From Novipirellula herctigrandis (lineage in GTDB: Bacteria; Planctomycetota; Planctomycetia; Pirellulales; Pirellulaceae): 64,000 nucleotides of DNA. The stretch covers positions 6,423,632 through 6,487,631 of the forward strand of contig SJPJ01000001.1 in the NCBI GenBank assembly GCA_007859835.1. Reading direction: 5' to 3'. Positions 27,901-36,257 of the stretch are shown piece after piece; position 1 is the first letter of the stretch; each line of letters begins with the position of its first letter. The notes beneath the pieces were generated by a model. It saw nothing but the letters and a program-made list of their open reading frames with translations, had not been told where the DNA came from and searched no databases. Position numbers and translations under genes: made by a program.

Positions 27901-28397
27901 AAATGATTGGCCATCATTTCTAATTGAAATGGCAACGGAATCATGAATGCCAGAAAGCAAACACTAGGCAAACTCCAAACCAGGATGGCGCGTCCCCACA
28001 CAAGACTGATCATTCCGATTAGCCAAATTGGAATGGTCCAACGCTGAATTGCCGGGAAATAGACGTATTCGCCCAAACACATCAGGAAATGGGCTGCCAA
28101 TAGAAATCCTGTTCCGGCAATCCAAGGCTTTGAGACCTCCGGCAAAGTCGATCTTCGGTACCATAAAAGCCAAAACGCAATCGGTATGACGAGTGGCCCG
28201 TGTGAATAACTATTATTTGTTTGCCACTGTTCAAACAGTTGGCCAAAGACGTGACGGTAGCTGAATGCCGCCAGCCCAAACCATACCATGATCACATACG
28301 GCAACAGTCGCTCTCGCAAAACAGCGGACTTCGGTTCACAGGGAATCTGTGAAAGATCTGTTAATGCTTGGAGATGTGTTTGCACAGAAGGTCTCAA
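24963..28397 (-). CDS. xrtU: Exosortase fused to long TPR region (planctomycete XrtU-like)
   Basis: A 1144-residue inner-membrane transpeptidase-like enzyme. Residues 30-320 hold the exosortase fold with about eight membrane helices. NNSYSHGPLVIP (61-72) is a family motif, and the active site is Cys206 (ADCSGLR), Arg277 (ANAARIT) and His298 (AHDFGDW). Residues 385-1130 are tetratricopeptide-like helical repeats outside the membrane, presumably binding clients. It should cut PEP-CTERM proteins near their C-terminal anchor; candidate clients are the protease at 23306 and the protein at 32568. Odd: a hydrophilic Cys/His-rich insertion at about residues 228-253, between Cys206 and Arg277, makes that interval about 25 residues longer than usual. 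Confidence 0.9.
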   Translation of the reverse strand: MRPSVQTHLQALTDLSQIPCEPKSAVLRERLLPYVIMVWFGLAAFSYRHVFGQLFEQWQTNNSYSHGPLVIPIAFWLLWYRRSTLPEVSKPWIAGTGFLLAAHFLMCLGEYVYFPAIQRWTIPIWLIGMISLVWGRAILVWSLPSVCFLAFMIPLPFQLEMMANHFLQWASAWSSCVLLSLTSTMAVTDGYTLRMATGHVGITADCSGLRMTVAIAALSYVITFLSLGRGPNNRCAGTDHCNHRDVDRSTATLGRALNLSLMMLQVIPAAILANAARITLMAFVMDRFRVESYTTWAHDFGDWLVLPISAVLFLAFRAWLGSVIHIWRTEIGQRRLNRSGRESQNNFIDWHRPSFTVTPFAKITVAPFALTVLAFALIWHYEYERDRITAEAMTTARRYEANADWAHAADCYQELMYLNSSPEEANYRHAWVSRQAATNRAEREQVFFELEALLNRAPFHLAALRMHLDLSLELGEASAAIRSAERLYSMDRHDATTMQMCAEVRMRLPSASSRLPEISMESLSEPVEVFGPVSKWRDSLVIAVAEFGCHHPDSVDSRLTKAIGSVIPKSANRVGSAHAHFQRWNFNHVFGKGTASLDTALTCIDDECPKQVAYEIYLASANEAWVGNKPDDAKSFLKKAIDVNQADHRGFALLGDVCESQHEWLPCTTAYLRAWRLAGDRPLELGIKLAEALIRSEHHLALDELLKTLERQVDTAAVTPSRTMQIRLNLVQSQLHMRQARHEEALQTLKHCHLLASRNLYKSEATNEWVATIESLQAQCLVRLGRYADAARLFENRAGKVDAPADQWTAAARAWRTAGNTDAAAHCYRNAVFKKGDDSEIWLEYVSLLKDKRGMDEAINEVTLRQRRVRQDSPIADEVLAQAWEIAGNPKLAIEYYRSAAKGDIRDVAALAIALARQGEVDNAVELIASERWSVDTSVRAHTAAIVGISAATLSNASKATIMQIVQDEIAKTSDDVPLLLAAAKWYTKCQATSNALEMLRRVVTLQPENVVAANNLAMMLADEGCDFEGAIEHIDNALKQTGPIAEFLDTKGWILVQMNRAEDAIAWLTKAAEHSSSADPIAQLHLASAYMDLGDRDRAKEYLELARAGQIRLDLLNTSELRAWSTLQQTFAPQPIPHEESGA

Positions 28398-28850
28398 TTC
28401 ATTCGCACTGGACGCAGTATGCGAAATCGGCTTAGCCGATCATTGGAGACCATTCAAAGCGTTTTCATCTGCGGATCAGAACCAATCGATGCGACCGTGT
28501 CTTTCGTCGAAAACAGAAAACTCGTACCCGTGTTTTGTCCGCAAACGACGTCGGAGCGATTGGTGTTGCGACATCCGTCGCCGAAGAAGTGCCTCGCCCG
28601 GGGGCGAAGCAGTTGTCGAAGTGAAGAAAAAATCGGAGGATATGCCAATCACAAGGGCGATTGCACAGGATTGCAACCGCATCACGACAAACAGCAACTG
28701 CATTGGAAAGCAATTGCATAGGAAACCGGTTGTTCACTTACGGGGCTGCATTGCGTAGGGATGGCAGCGACTAGCCCACGGCGTGAGCCATGGGAAAACA
28801 AAACATCAAATGTCCAGCCACGTACTTCGGGATAGTGCGGCGTGTTTGCG
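28398..28850. other. Intergenic region upstream of the exosortase
   Basis: About 450 bp with no credible gene. It must hold the exosortase promoter and the 3' end of the AIM24 operon. One imperfect hairpin (28775-28794) is seen near the AIM24 stop. Confidence 0.5.
28775..28794. repeat. REP-like hairpin
   Basis: CCCACGGC, loop GTGA, GCCATGGG: 7 of 8 pairs match. It lies 57 bp past the stop of the AIM24 gene and has no T-run. It may be a dispersed palindrome of this genome. Confidence 0.45.
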
Positions 28851-29552
28851 CTAACTGCTCGATTGCTGGAAGTAGACTTCTTCATAAGGTTGGACGACGA
28901 CGAATCCGTTGCCTTGGAAACGCAATTGAACGGATTCGCCCGAACCGCGTCCAAAGAACGATTTGAATTGCAAGTCCGTTTTTAATTCAGGTTCAATATT
29001 GCCGGACCAGAGCACGGTGGCATTCGGGTCGGTGATGACCGGTTGATTTGGATTTACAGGCAACGTCATGGGATCATAATGGGTCGTGATGGCCACCATT
29101 CCAGTACCTTCCAGGCGAATGTTGAAGAGTCCGCCTGCTAACATCGCAGTCATCTTTTTCATCATCTTGATGTTGTATTGCAGTGACATCTCGAATGCCA
29201 ACAAATCATTTCCGTTGACTGAGATCGCTTCGTTTTGAAGATTCAAAATCGTGATCTTTTTGCCTGCATCGGCACAGAAAACCGATCCATTCCCCGAGAC
29301 TTTGGTAAGTGCCGTCCCTTCTCCGGAAACTGCCTTTTTGAGCAAGTTTCCGATCCCACGCGACAATACTCCCTCGCGTTCAAACTTGACTTGGCCTGTG
29401 TAAGCGACCATGGCGCCCATCTTGATCCAAACCTCGCCATTGAGGTTGATGTCTAGCATCCGCTCCGATTCCAATTCAAACAGTCCTTGGTTCAAATCGC
29501 GGTCTCGAGTCTTTTCTAAAAACGCGTCAAGTGAATATCGATTGTCTGACAT
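28851..29552 (-). CDS. AIM24-family protein
   Basis: A 233-residue soluble beta-rich protein of the AIM24/TIGR00266 type. It shows MLDINLNGEVWIKMGAMVAYTG, GRGSG-like loops, TKVSGNGSVFCADAGKKI, SVNGNDLLAFE and FNIRLEGTGMVAITTHYDP in the family order. Bacterial members have no firm function; the yeast relative is a mitochondrial membrane-organising protein. GAGG lies 8 nt before ATG 29552. It is divergent from the VWA gene. Confidence 0.9.
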   Translation of the reverse strand: MSDNRYSLDAFLEKTRDRDLNQGLFELESERMLDINLNGEVWIKMGAMVAYTGQVKFEREGVLSRGIGNLLKKAVSGEGTALTKVSGNGSVFCADAGKKITILNLQNEAISVNGNDLLAFEMSLQYNIKMMKKMTAMLAGGLFNIRLEGTGMVAITTHYDPMTLPVNPNQPVITDPNATVLWSGNIEPELKTDLQFKSFFGRGSGESVQLRFQGNGFVVVQPYEEVYFQQSSS

Positions 29553-29908
29553 TAGGGCGCCTCATTGTGGTGAATCCCGCAAAGAACATTGCGGGTCGAA
29601 TCGTGAATCGCAACATGTCTCGAGTATATCGGTTTGAAAAACGACGGTGTTGTACGTTCCCTGTGTTTCGATTCGGTCTGCACACAATGAAGCTTCGCAA
29701 AAAAGATACGGAGTGAATTTTTTCGTGCGTGGTCAGTGCATCTCGGTGTCACGCCTAAAGCAACTTTGAGATGGATGCTTTGAGTTGGCAGTTCACCCAG
29801 TTTGAGTAACCGAATTTCCCTATTTGGCATACTTTCGCGACAACAAAACGAGATAATTGCGATATAGTAATACACACTGGGTTTCTTATCTTATTCGCGG
29901 AACAGACG
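29553..29908. other. Divergent intergenic region between AIM24 and VWA genes
   Basis: About 355 bp that must carry both promoters. No coding frame is supported. AGTAATACACAC near 29867 faintly recalls the GntR-type motif but lacks its left half. Confidence 0.45.
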
Positions 29909-31039
29909 ATGCCAACCATTGCCCAAGACTCATCGGAATCTCGTGCTTTAGCCGAGTCATTGGCGTGCGGTGAGCGTGAGATTCATCCCCGTGGTCACGT
30001 GACTGTCCCTGAAATGTGCGAGGAAGAAACGCCACTCCGCGCTGCGTTAAAGCATGGTGCGCCGACATTGGTCAGCACACTGCTGCATGGAATTCTGTTG
30101 TTTGTGCTTGGCTTATGGTCCGTTGCAATTCCAGAATCCGAGGAGTTCAAAATCGCAAGCGCATTGAAGGGTGTGGAAGAGGAAATGGAGGAGTTCGCGG
30201 ACTTCGAGCTTGAAGAGTTGGAGCTAACAGAGCAGGAAGAGTTGGCGTCCGAAATGAGTGCTGTCGAATTGGAACCCGTCGACATGTCAGACCTCTCCGC
30301 CTCGGAACTTCTCTCCGTCACACCTCTTCCTGAATTGGCTGCATCGTTCGATACATCGGATCTGATGCTTTCAGGTCTTGGGAAGGGGAATCAAGGCCTC
30401 GGTGAGAGTTTGGAAATGAACTCCGGGACAATGGCTTCCTTTTTTGGTACTAAGTCTCGTGGCAATCGGATCGTCTTTGTCGTTGATTCATCTTGCAGTA
30501 TGGTGCAAGGGCGAATGCATACAACGTTGATCGAAATTGTTCGCAGTGTAAGTCAGATGACACAGAAACAAAGCTTCTCTGTTATCTTGTTTAGCGATCA
30601 GGTCTACCCGATGTTCTTCCCCTCATCGATTGACGAAATGTTACCGGCGACGGCCGAGAACAAGCAAAAACTTGCCATGTGGCTCAACACAATTGAACTT
30701 TGTATCGGCGGACAGATGGTTGAAGCGATCGAAATGGCCGCGACGCTCCGCCCACACGTCGTCTACGTCTTGTCCGATGGGGGACCCTCAATCAAAGCAA
30801 TCGAGACGCTGAAAGAGGAAAACCAATGGCGATTCGTGATTAATACGTTGGGGATGACCGTTCGTGACGAAGAGGCACAGCAGAGGCTCGTGTCACTCGC
30901 CAAAACGTTCGGCGGAGTTTATCGGCCCGTGTACGTCAATCCCGTCGCTAGGGAACTTGCCAAACAGCAGAGGTTCCCGGCGAACAACAAGGGGCCCGGA
31001 AGGGTCTGGGGAACGAAAGTGAGAGTCCGGACTCGGTAA
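29909..31039 (+). CDS. VWA-domain protein, single membrane anchor
   Basis: A 376-residue protein. Residues 1-50 are cytoplasmic, one membrane helix lies at about 55-75 (STLLHGILLFVLGLWSVAI), then a very acidic Glu-rich linker (about 80-140) and a von Willebrand A domain from about residue 185. Its MIDAS is DSSCSM, with a second Asp in VLSDGGPS. The layout resembles TonB-like or BatA-like proteins of planctomycetes, where the VWA domain lies outside the inner membrane and binds partner proteins through a metal ion. The role is unknown. It is a single gene facing the Sel1-repeat gene. Confidence 0.85.
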   Translation: MPTIAQDSSESRALAESLACGEREIHPRGHVTVPEMCEEETPLRAALKHGAPTLVSTLLHGILLFVLGLWSVAIPESEEFKIASALKGVEEEMEEFADFELEELELTEQEELASEMSAVELEPVDMSDLSASELLSVTPLPELAASFDTSDLMLSGLGKGNQGLGESLEMNSGTMASFFGTKSRGNRIVFVVDSSCSMVQGRMHTTLIEIVRSVSQMTQKQSFSVILFSDQVYPMFFPSSIDEMLPATAENKQKLAMWLNTIELCIGGQMVEAIEMAATLRPHVVYVLSDGGPSIKAIETLKEENQWRFVINTLGMTVRDEEAQQRLVSLAKTFGGVYRPVYVNPVARELAKQQRFPANNKGPGRVWGTKVRVRTR

Positions 31040-31116
31040 ATCAGCAACCGGTTAGGTGTGGATTGATGAAGCACTATTTCGATTGTCGATTGAGCCAAGT
31101 TCCTTGTTGACCGTGA

Positions 31117-32391
31117 TCATTGTTCGCGATCACTTCCCTTGCGAGTCTCGTCGGCCTCTCGAATCTTTTTTTGGAACTCAGTGGAGAGTTCCTTCTCTTC
31201 GTCGGAAAGCTTTTCCGCCAATTTCGAGGCATATTCGAGTGCGGAAGGAATGCTGTCGCCTGCTACGAGGGCCCATGCATGCGCTTCGACCAAGTTGGGT
31301 TTGTTTTCGGGGAGACCGAGCCCCTGGGCCAGCAATTGAGCCAGGGCATGTCGGGCCTCTGGGTTTCCGCTCCGGCTTGATAATATAAACAGTTTCAGTG
31401 CGGCGTTCAGATTCTGTTCGACCCCGGTGCCGGTCAGGTAAAGTTGAGCCAGCATATGTTGAGCTAGGCCGTTGCCGACGCGGGCGCCGCGATCTAACCA
31501 GTTCGCTCCCGAAATTTCGTCCATCAGGATGCCGTCGCCGTTCACGTAACAGGCGCCGATTTGAGCAAATGCAGGCACGAATCCTGATCGGGCGGCAAGG
31601 AGGAACGATCTGGCAGCTTGCGGTGCATTCTTCTCGGTGCCAAGACCTTGTTTGTAGCAAATACCGATATTGTAGAGGGCTAGGACCCATCCCTTTTCGG
31701 CCGCTCTCTTAAAATAGGAGAAGGCTTTTTGTTCATCCTTGGCTGTGCCAATACCTTTGAGCAGATGTTGACCAGTAAGATTGCAGGCGACGGGAAGTCC
31801 AGCGTCCGCGGCACGCTGGAAAAAAACAAACGCTTTCACCGGGTCCTTGTTCACCACCTGACCCTGGTTATAGGCCAACCCTTGGTAGTAGTCACCGCGG
31901 GCGTCCCCCGCTTTGCTGGCGTGTTCGAACATTTGTAAGGCACGCTTGGCCGAGTTGGGTGTCTTGTTCTCTTTTGCCTTCTCTAGCTCGATCAATCCCA
32001 GGTTGAGCATCGCGGGTGCAAAGCCTTGCAACGATGATTTCTTATACCAGACGATCGCCTGCTTCTCCGATGGTTCGACGCCCCGACCCTGTTGGTAAAG
32101 CAGCCCCAGTAGGAATTGCGCCTCAGGGATACCGTCGTTCGCGAGCGGCTCTAGGAGTTCCGCTGCTTGGCGGGAATCGCCCTTGTTGAGAGCTTGGACA
32201 GCAACAGCCAATGGACCGGGCTCTTGCGCCACTGCGTCTTCGGCTTCCGCTCCCACAATCGTACTATCGCCGGGCAGAGTCTGGATTAGGTCTGCTTTCG
32301 CGTCGCCCTTGGGCCAGGCAACGAGGCACAGGAAGAAAAAGCACAGCGCGAGGCTGGGGACAGGAAGGCGTCGATTTGGTTTTCGATTCAT
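31117..32391 (-). CDS. Sel1-like repeat protein, exported
   Basis: A 424-residue protein with a signal peptide (SLALCFFFLCLVAWPKGDA) followed from about residue 65 by nine or ten Sel1-type repeats. These are 36-residue helical hairpins with the AxxxLGxxYxxGxGxxxxxxxAxxxxxxAAxxGxxxA pattern, for example FLLGLLYQQGRGVEPSEKQA and MLAQLYLTGTGVEQNLNAA. Such solenoids act as protein-binding scaffolds. The last 40 residues are charged (EKLSDEEKELSTEFQKK). No enzyme domain is seen. It is convergent with the VWA gene and upstream of nothing on its strand, so its partner is unknown. Confidence 0.88.
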   Translation of the reverse strand: MNRKPNRRLPVPSLALCFFFLCLVAWPKGDAKADLIQTLPGDSTIVGAEAEDAVAQEPGPLAVAVQALNKGDSRQAAELLEPLANDGIPEAQFLLGLLYQQGRGVEPSEKQAIVWYKKSSLQGFAPAMLNLGLIELEKAKENKTPNSAKRALQMFEHASKAGDARGDYYQGLAYNQGQVVNKDPVKAFVFFQRAADAGLPVACNLTGQHLLKGIGTAKDEQKAFSYFKRAAEKGWVLALYNIGICYKQGLGTEKNAPQAARSFLLAARSGFVPAFAQIGACYVNGDGILMDEISGANWLDRGARVGNGLAQHMLAQLYLTGTGVEQNLNAALKLFILSSRSGNPEARHALAQLLAQGLGLPENKPNLVEAHAWALVAGDSIPSALEYASKLAEKLSDEEKELSTEFQKKIREADETRKGSDREQ

Positions 32392-32489
32392 GGAAACTAG
32401 CTTAGAAACTTGATGCGGATATTCAACTCTCGAGGCATTTTGCCGTGTTTTACGCTGGTGGGCCGAAGTTTAGCCTCCGCCACACGCAA

Positions 32490-32522
32490 CAAAACCTCGC
32501 AGGAAGGACCGGCGAGGTTTTG
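32490..32522 (-). terminator. Hairpin terminator after the PEP-CTERM gene
   Basis: CAAAACCTCGC (32490-32500) and GCGAGGTTTTG (32512-32522) form a perfect 11-bp stem with an 11-nt loop, ending in a T-rich arm on the minus strand. It lies 46 bp past the stop of the gene at 32568. Confidence 0.75.
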
Positions 32523-32567
32523 GTAATTCTAATAAAAGATTTTCGTTGATGTTCTAGGCGTGTGAGC

Positions 32568-34106
32568 CTAGCGTCGACGACGGCGGTAGGCTAGCGAACC
32601 GACCGTTCCAAGACCAAGTAGGGCAAACGTTGACGGCTCGGGAACAGCGGTCGCGGCAACGACAAGTTGCAAGCTGCCGTACTGGAAGTATGCAATTTTG
32701 CCCTCACCAAGGTCGGCTGCATTTTCGACTCCGACATTGGATACGCCTGTGGACAAGTCGACTGTTCCGGTGCCACCGATGAGAGTGTAAGTTCCCAATT
32801 CTACCGTATTGTCTAAGCCGATAATGTCTGTCACATCGAAGTCGTCAAAGGTTGTGTCGCCGATGATAGAAAGCGTCGAACTAAATAGTAACTCTGCGTC
32901 AGAATCGAAATGCAGGTCGGCATCGAGTAAGCTGGAACCGCCCAGAATGCCGCCGGACTCAATGATAATTGGGCCGCCAATGATTCCCGTGCCCCCGAGT
33001 GTAGCTCCATTCTTCACAATGACTGCACCGGTGGCAGCGGAGCTGTCACCATTGATTAGAAGCGTGCCTGCAGTGACGGTGGTGGTTCCGAGATAGGTGT
33101 TGTCCCCGTTGAGTTCCAAAGTGCCGTCACCAGACTTCTCGAAGAGATAGTCAGAGCTATTACGCTCGATGGCACTTTCAATGATGACCTCAGAACCGGT
33201 GAAACCTGGATTTGAATTCTTAGCAATATTGGCAGTCGTCGTTTTGGCGGTTGACCAACTATCTAATTCGATCTTGCCGCCATTAATGTAGCCCTTGTTC
33301 AACGCGGCATCGTCGGCAAGGTAGTTAATATCAACTTTCAAACCGACCACATTTGATGTGCCAACATTCAACGTGGCATCACCATCCCCTATGGTTGCAT
33401 GCCCCAGTTGCAGCCCCCCGATATCTTGAGTTTTGTTGAGGTTTAGCGTGCCCCAATTGATGTTCATGCTCTTGTTGTCGGTGAGGCTGGCTGCTGTGAC
33501 GGTCCCGCCACCTGACAAACTGGCGTTATTGAGCGAGGTGTTGGCAGTACTATTTAGGATGATTTCATTTCCAGCGGCAGTCACCATCGTGAAGAATTTG
33601 TTGCCGCCATTAACAACGCCGTTGAGACTCAGTGTCGCTCCGTTGGTAGAGTTGTTGCTGATCCTCAAGCCCGATGCGTTGTTGGTCGAGTTCGTTACGT
33701 TTGCATCGATAACCTGATTGTTCACGACGCCCGCCTCGACGATGATTTCCCGGTTGACAGCGGTGGTCGTTTCCAGGTTCAAGGTCTGATCGCCCGGTCC
33801 GTTTGCTCCAATCGTATAAGCGGAAGCACCGTTTTCGAAAACAACGATCCTAGCGGTTGGATTTTGGCTTACGTCGCTTCCCAAATAGATCGTTTTTGCG
33901 CCGCTTGTATTGCCAAATGTGGCTGTGTCATCGACTCCGGGGACAGAGTACGTGGGACTATCCCAATTGTCTTCGGTTGACCAATCACCAACATCCGTAC
34001 CACTTCGCGTTCCCTCCCAAGTGGCGCTGTCGGCGTAGGCTGTGGTCGCCAACGCACAACACATGCCAAACGAGAGTAAGAATTTGAGATTTCTAGTCAC
34101 TGTCAT
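32568..34106 (-). CDS. PEP-CTERM protein with autotransporter-type beta-strand repeats
   Basis: An exported surface protein of 512 residues. ATG 34106 (or 34112) gives a clean signal peptide (LKFLLSFGMCCALATTAYA); a longer start at 34196 would put 30 polar residues first. The body is Asn/Thr/Gly-rich, with repeats such as LELNGDNTYLGTTTVTAGTLLING and GGTGIIGGPIIIESGGILGG typical of autotransporter-associated beta-strand proteins and a parallel beta-helix. The last 24 residues are a canonical PEP-CTERM signal: VPEPSTF, a hydrophobic helix, then RRRRR. It is the best client for the exosortase 4 kb away. An insertion sequence sits about 100 bp upstream of its start. Confidence 0.93.
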   Translation of the reverse strand: MTVTRNLKFLLSFGMCCALATTAYADSATWEGTRSGTDVGDWSTEDNWDSPTYSVPGVDDTATFGNTSGAKTIYLGSDVSQNPTARIVVFENGASAYTIGANGPGDQTLNLETTTAVNREIIVEAGVVNNQVIDANVTNSTNNASGLRISNNSTNGATLSLNGVVNGGNKFFTMVTAAGNEIILNSTANTSLNNASLSGGGTVTAASLTDNKSMNINWGTLNLNKTQDIGGLQLGHATIGDGDATLNVGTSNVVGLKVDINYLADDAALNKGYINGGKIELDSWSTAKTTTANIAKNSNPGFTGSEVIIESAIERNSSDYLFEKSGDGTLELNGDNTYLGTTTVTAGTLLINGDSSAATGAVIVKNGATLGGTGIIGGPIIIESGGILGGSSLLDADLHFDSDAELLFSSTLSIIGDTTFDDFDVTDIIGLDNTVELGTYTLIGGTGTVDLSTGVSNVGVENAADLGEGKIAYFQYGSLQLVVAATAVPEPSTFALLGLGTVGSLAYRRRRR

Positions 34107-34202
34107 CTCCATAAAAATTGAGCTATTTCGGAATTGGTTGAAATCACCACTCCTGCCGCATTTTCCAAGGATAATTCGATCACTTGTAGTTTCCAACCCT
34201 AG

Positions 34203-35996
34203 CTAGTGTCCGTCCGGAAATTGCTCGAGTGGCTGATTTTAGCGGATTTCACGTCCGCTGAGTACTTCGAAGATTTAGCTCTGGGGCGGTTTTAGTGGCG
34301 AACAACGCTCGTTTTCTACGCCGTTTTCGCCTGGCGCGCAGACCGATAGCCTTCCGTTGCTCCGATTCCAAAGGAGTATTTGCCTACGCCGCTTGGCGAT
34401 CACTCTGTGCCGAGGCGCTAATGGCATGATGCTTGGCAAGTAACAACTTGCCAAGCGTATGTAGGTTGCGACCAAGTACCGCCAAACCAAAGTAGCGCTC
34501 AAAGCCGATCTCACTACGATCACGACAACGTTTCAGCCCGTTGCCTCGCTGTAAAGCACCGATCGCTGATTCCACACCGCTGTGACGTAGACGTGTTTGA
34601 TGAAACTTCACGCTTCCGTTTTTCAATCGTTCGGCGTACTGATCGGGAGCACGTGGTAAAACACAAACGTCATCAACGATCTCTTGCAATGCCGTCTCAT
34701 TTTCATCGCTGTGAAAGCCTCGGTCAAACGACGCCGTTTCGATCTGACCCGAATGTTTTCGCTGAGCAATTCGTGTCTGCTCAACGACAACATCTTGGTC
34801 TTTGCTGGTGCGGTCCATCAAATGATAGTGACTGATGAATCCTGCGGCGTCTTCGTAGACCAAGACCAAGCGTCCATACTGATTCGGTTGCCCAGCTTTA
34901 CCGCGACGGTACAACTGCGTGTGAGTTTCAAAAAGACTGAACAGCTTCTCGCTATTGGGAACTCTTTCGCCAAGGAGCACGCGACGACGAGCGGTGTCGC
35001 AGACCTGCCGAGTTAGTTGGATCCATCGCTCGATTGCCGCGATTTTGGAGACAATCGCCGTCGAGAACAACTCCGATTTCGCCGTTTTTACCAACTCGTC
35101 GGCTCGCGTGAGCAACTGCTCGGTTCGGACAAGCAGATCCATGTAGAGCGATTGCAATGCGTCTTTCTTGACCTGACTCTTGCTCGCGGCGATGCGTCCC
35201 ATGTTCTGTTTGAGCTTCTTGATCTTCCTCGTCAAGTGATCGGACTGACGCCAGCCATCAATCTCAAGCATGCCAGCCAAGTCAGCGCAGAGCGGAACAA
35301 ACTTGCGTACCCCATCGAAGATCAAACTACTTTCGGTCGGATGATGAATGTTGGTTTCGACAACGAACGAATCGGCACGAACCGAAGCGGCAGCCTCAGG
35401 TGCAATCTCCTGTCCGGAGGTGACGATGACTTGATTAAGCTTCTCGATCGTTGCAGGCTTGAGTTTGCACAACGTGTCGCGAATGCGTCTGAAGGTGAAT
35501 TCGTCGGCGTCCTGCCAATCGCCAATTCCCATGATGCCTCTGAGCGAGCGATGGTTCTCGACTTGGTCTTGGAGTTTGTCGTAATCGAAGTTGCACCCCA
35601 ACCGAACAGCCGCCAAAACAACGACGTGCCAGTCATCCATGCCGGGCCTGCCGATATCTCGACGAGAGTCTTCGTTGAGATCGGCTGCGACTAACTTGAC
35701 AGCTTTGTGACGAAGCTTGTTGTTGGTATAAAGGAACTGCAGACCCGCGAGGATCGGAACGATTTCGTCGCGGCATTCCAAGTTGAGTTGTACTTGTGCG
35801 ACAGGGCTGCAATCGAAGCGATGCTGAGATTGATAGTGCTTTCGGACCACGTTCACTCCTCGAAGATTTGCGTTTGAAATTGCTTTTAGTCAACAATTCC
35901 AACGCCCGAACCTGCTTGCGGGTTCGATCTTCGGGGAGCTTTTTCTCAAAAAACATCGCAGTTTATGCGGCCATTCAATTTCCGGACGGACACTAG
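34203..35996 (-). mobile_element. Complete insertion sequence (IS), 1786 bp plus 4-bp target duplication
   Basis: The element runs 34207-35992. Its ends TGTCCGTCCGGAAATTG (34207-34223) and the exact reverse complement (35976-35992) are 17-bp perfect terminal inverted repeats. CTAG flanks both sides (34203-34206, 35993-35996) as a target duplication. Joining the flanks restores AGCTAGCT, a palindromic target. One transposase gene fills most of the element. The intact gene and perfect ends suggest a recent insertion. Confidence 0.93.
34384..35850 (-). CDS. DDE transposase (ISNCY-like)
   Basis: The transposase of the surrounding insertion sequence, about 488 residues. A GTG at 35850 lies 6 nt after GAGGA and is the likeliest start; a GTG at 35856 would give two more residues but touches the ribosome site. 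The DDE triad can be placed as Asp in ASVRADSFVVETNIHHPTES, Asp in ASFDRGFHS and Glu in RHSGVESAIGAL, with a long helical insertion (about 210-330) between the first two. The N-terminus (KLVAADLNEDSRRDIGRPGM) resembles other planctomycete ISNCY or IS5/IS1182-related transposases. The family label is tentative. The frame is intact. Confidence 0.88.
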   Translation of the reverse strand: MVRKHYQSQHRFDCSPVAQVQLNLECRDEIVPILAGLQFLYTNNKLRHKAVKLVAADLNEDSRRDIGRPGMDDWHVVVLAAVRLGCNFDYDKLQDQVENHRSLRGIMGIGDWQDADEFTFRRIRDTLCKLKPATIEKLNQVIVTSGQEIAPEAAASVRADSFVVETNIHHPTESSLIFDGVRKFVPLCADLAGMLEIDGWRQSDHLTRKIKKLKQNMGRIAASKSQVKKDALQSLYMDLLVRTEQLLTRADELVKTAKSELFSTAIVSKIAAIERWIQLTRQVCDTARRRVLLGERVPNSEKLFSLFETHTQLYRRGKAGQPNQYGRLVLVYEDAAGFISHYHLMDRTSKDQDVVVEQTRIAQRKHSGQIETASFDRGFHSDENETALQEIVDDVCVLPRAPDQYAERLKNGSVKFHQTRLRHSGVESAIGALQRGNGLKRCRDRSEIGFERYFGLAVLGRNLHTLGKLLLAKHHAISASAQSDRQAA

Positions 35997-36257
35997 CTAT
36001 AAGGATTGTTTTTGCTGTTTTTACTGTCTTGCCTATTTTGACGGTTGTGACGTTTGTGCTGGCAATTTCGTGCTTTCTTATTTGCACGAGAAACGGCATG
36101 TCAGGGTTTCTTTGGTGACGAAGGTAGGGCCGTTTCCTACAAATTGATACCACTATCTGTTTTTCCTGTAGTTCCGCTTTCACCACGGAAATGGGTATCT
36201 TAAGGCGATAGCGACTTCAACTTATTTGCAGGCTTTCGAATAGACCAAGGAAACATC

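Noticed and set aside
29864..29877. AGTAATACACAC as another GntR-type site
   Set aside because: It matches only the right half of the motif and lies before genes unrelated to sugar use.
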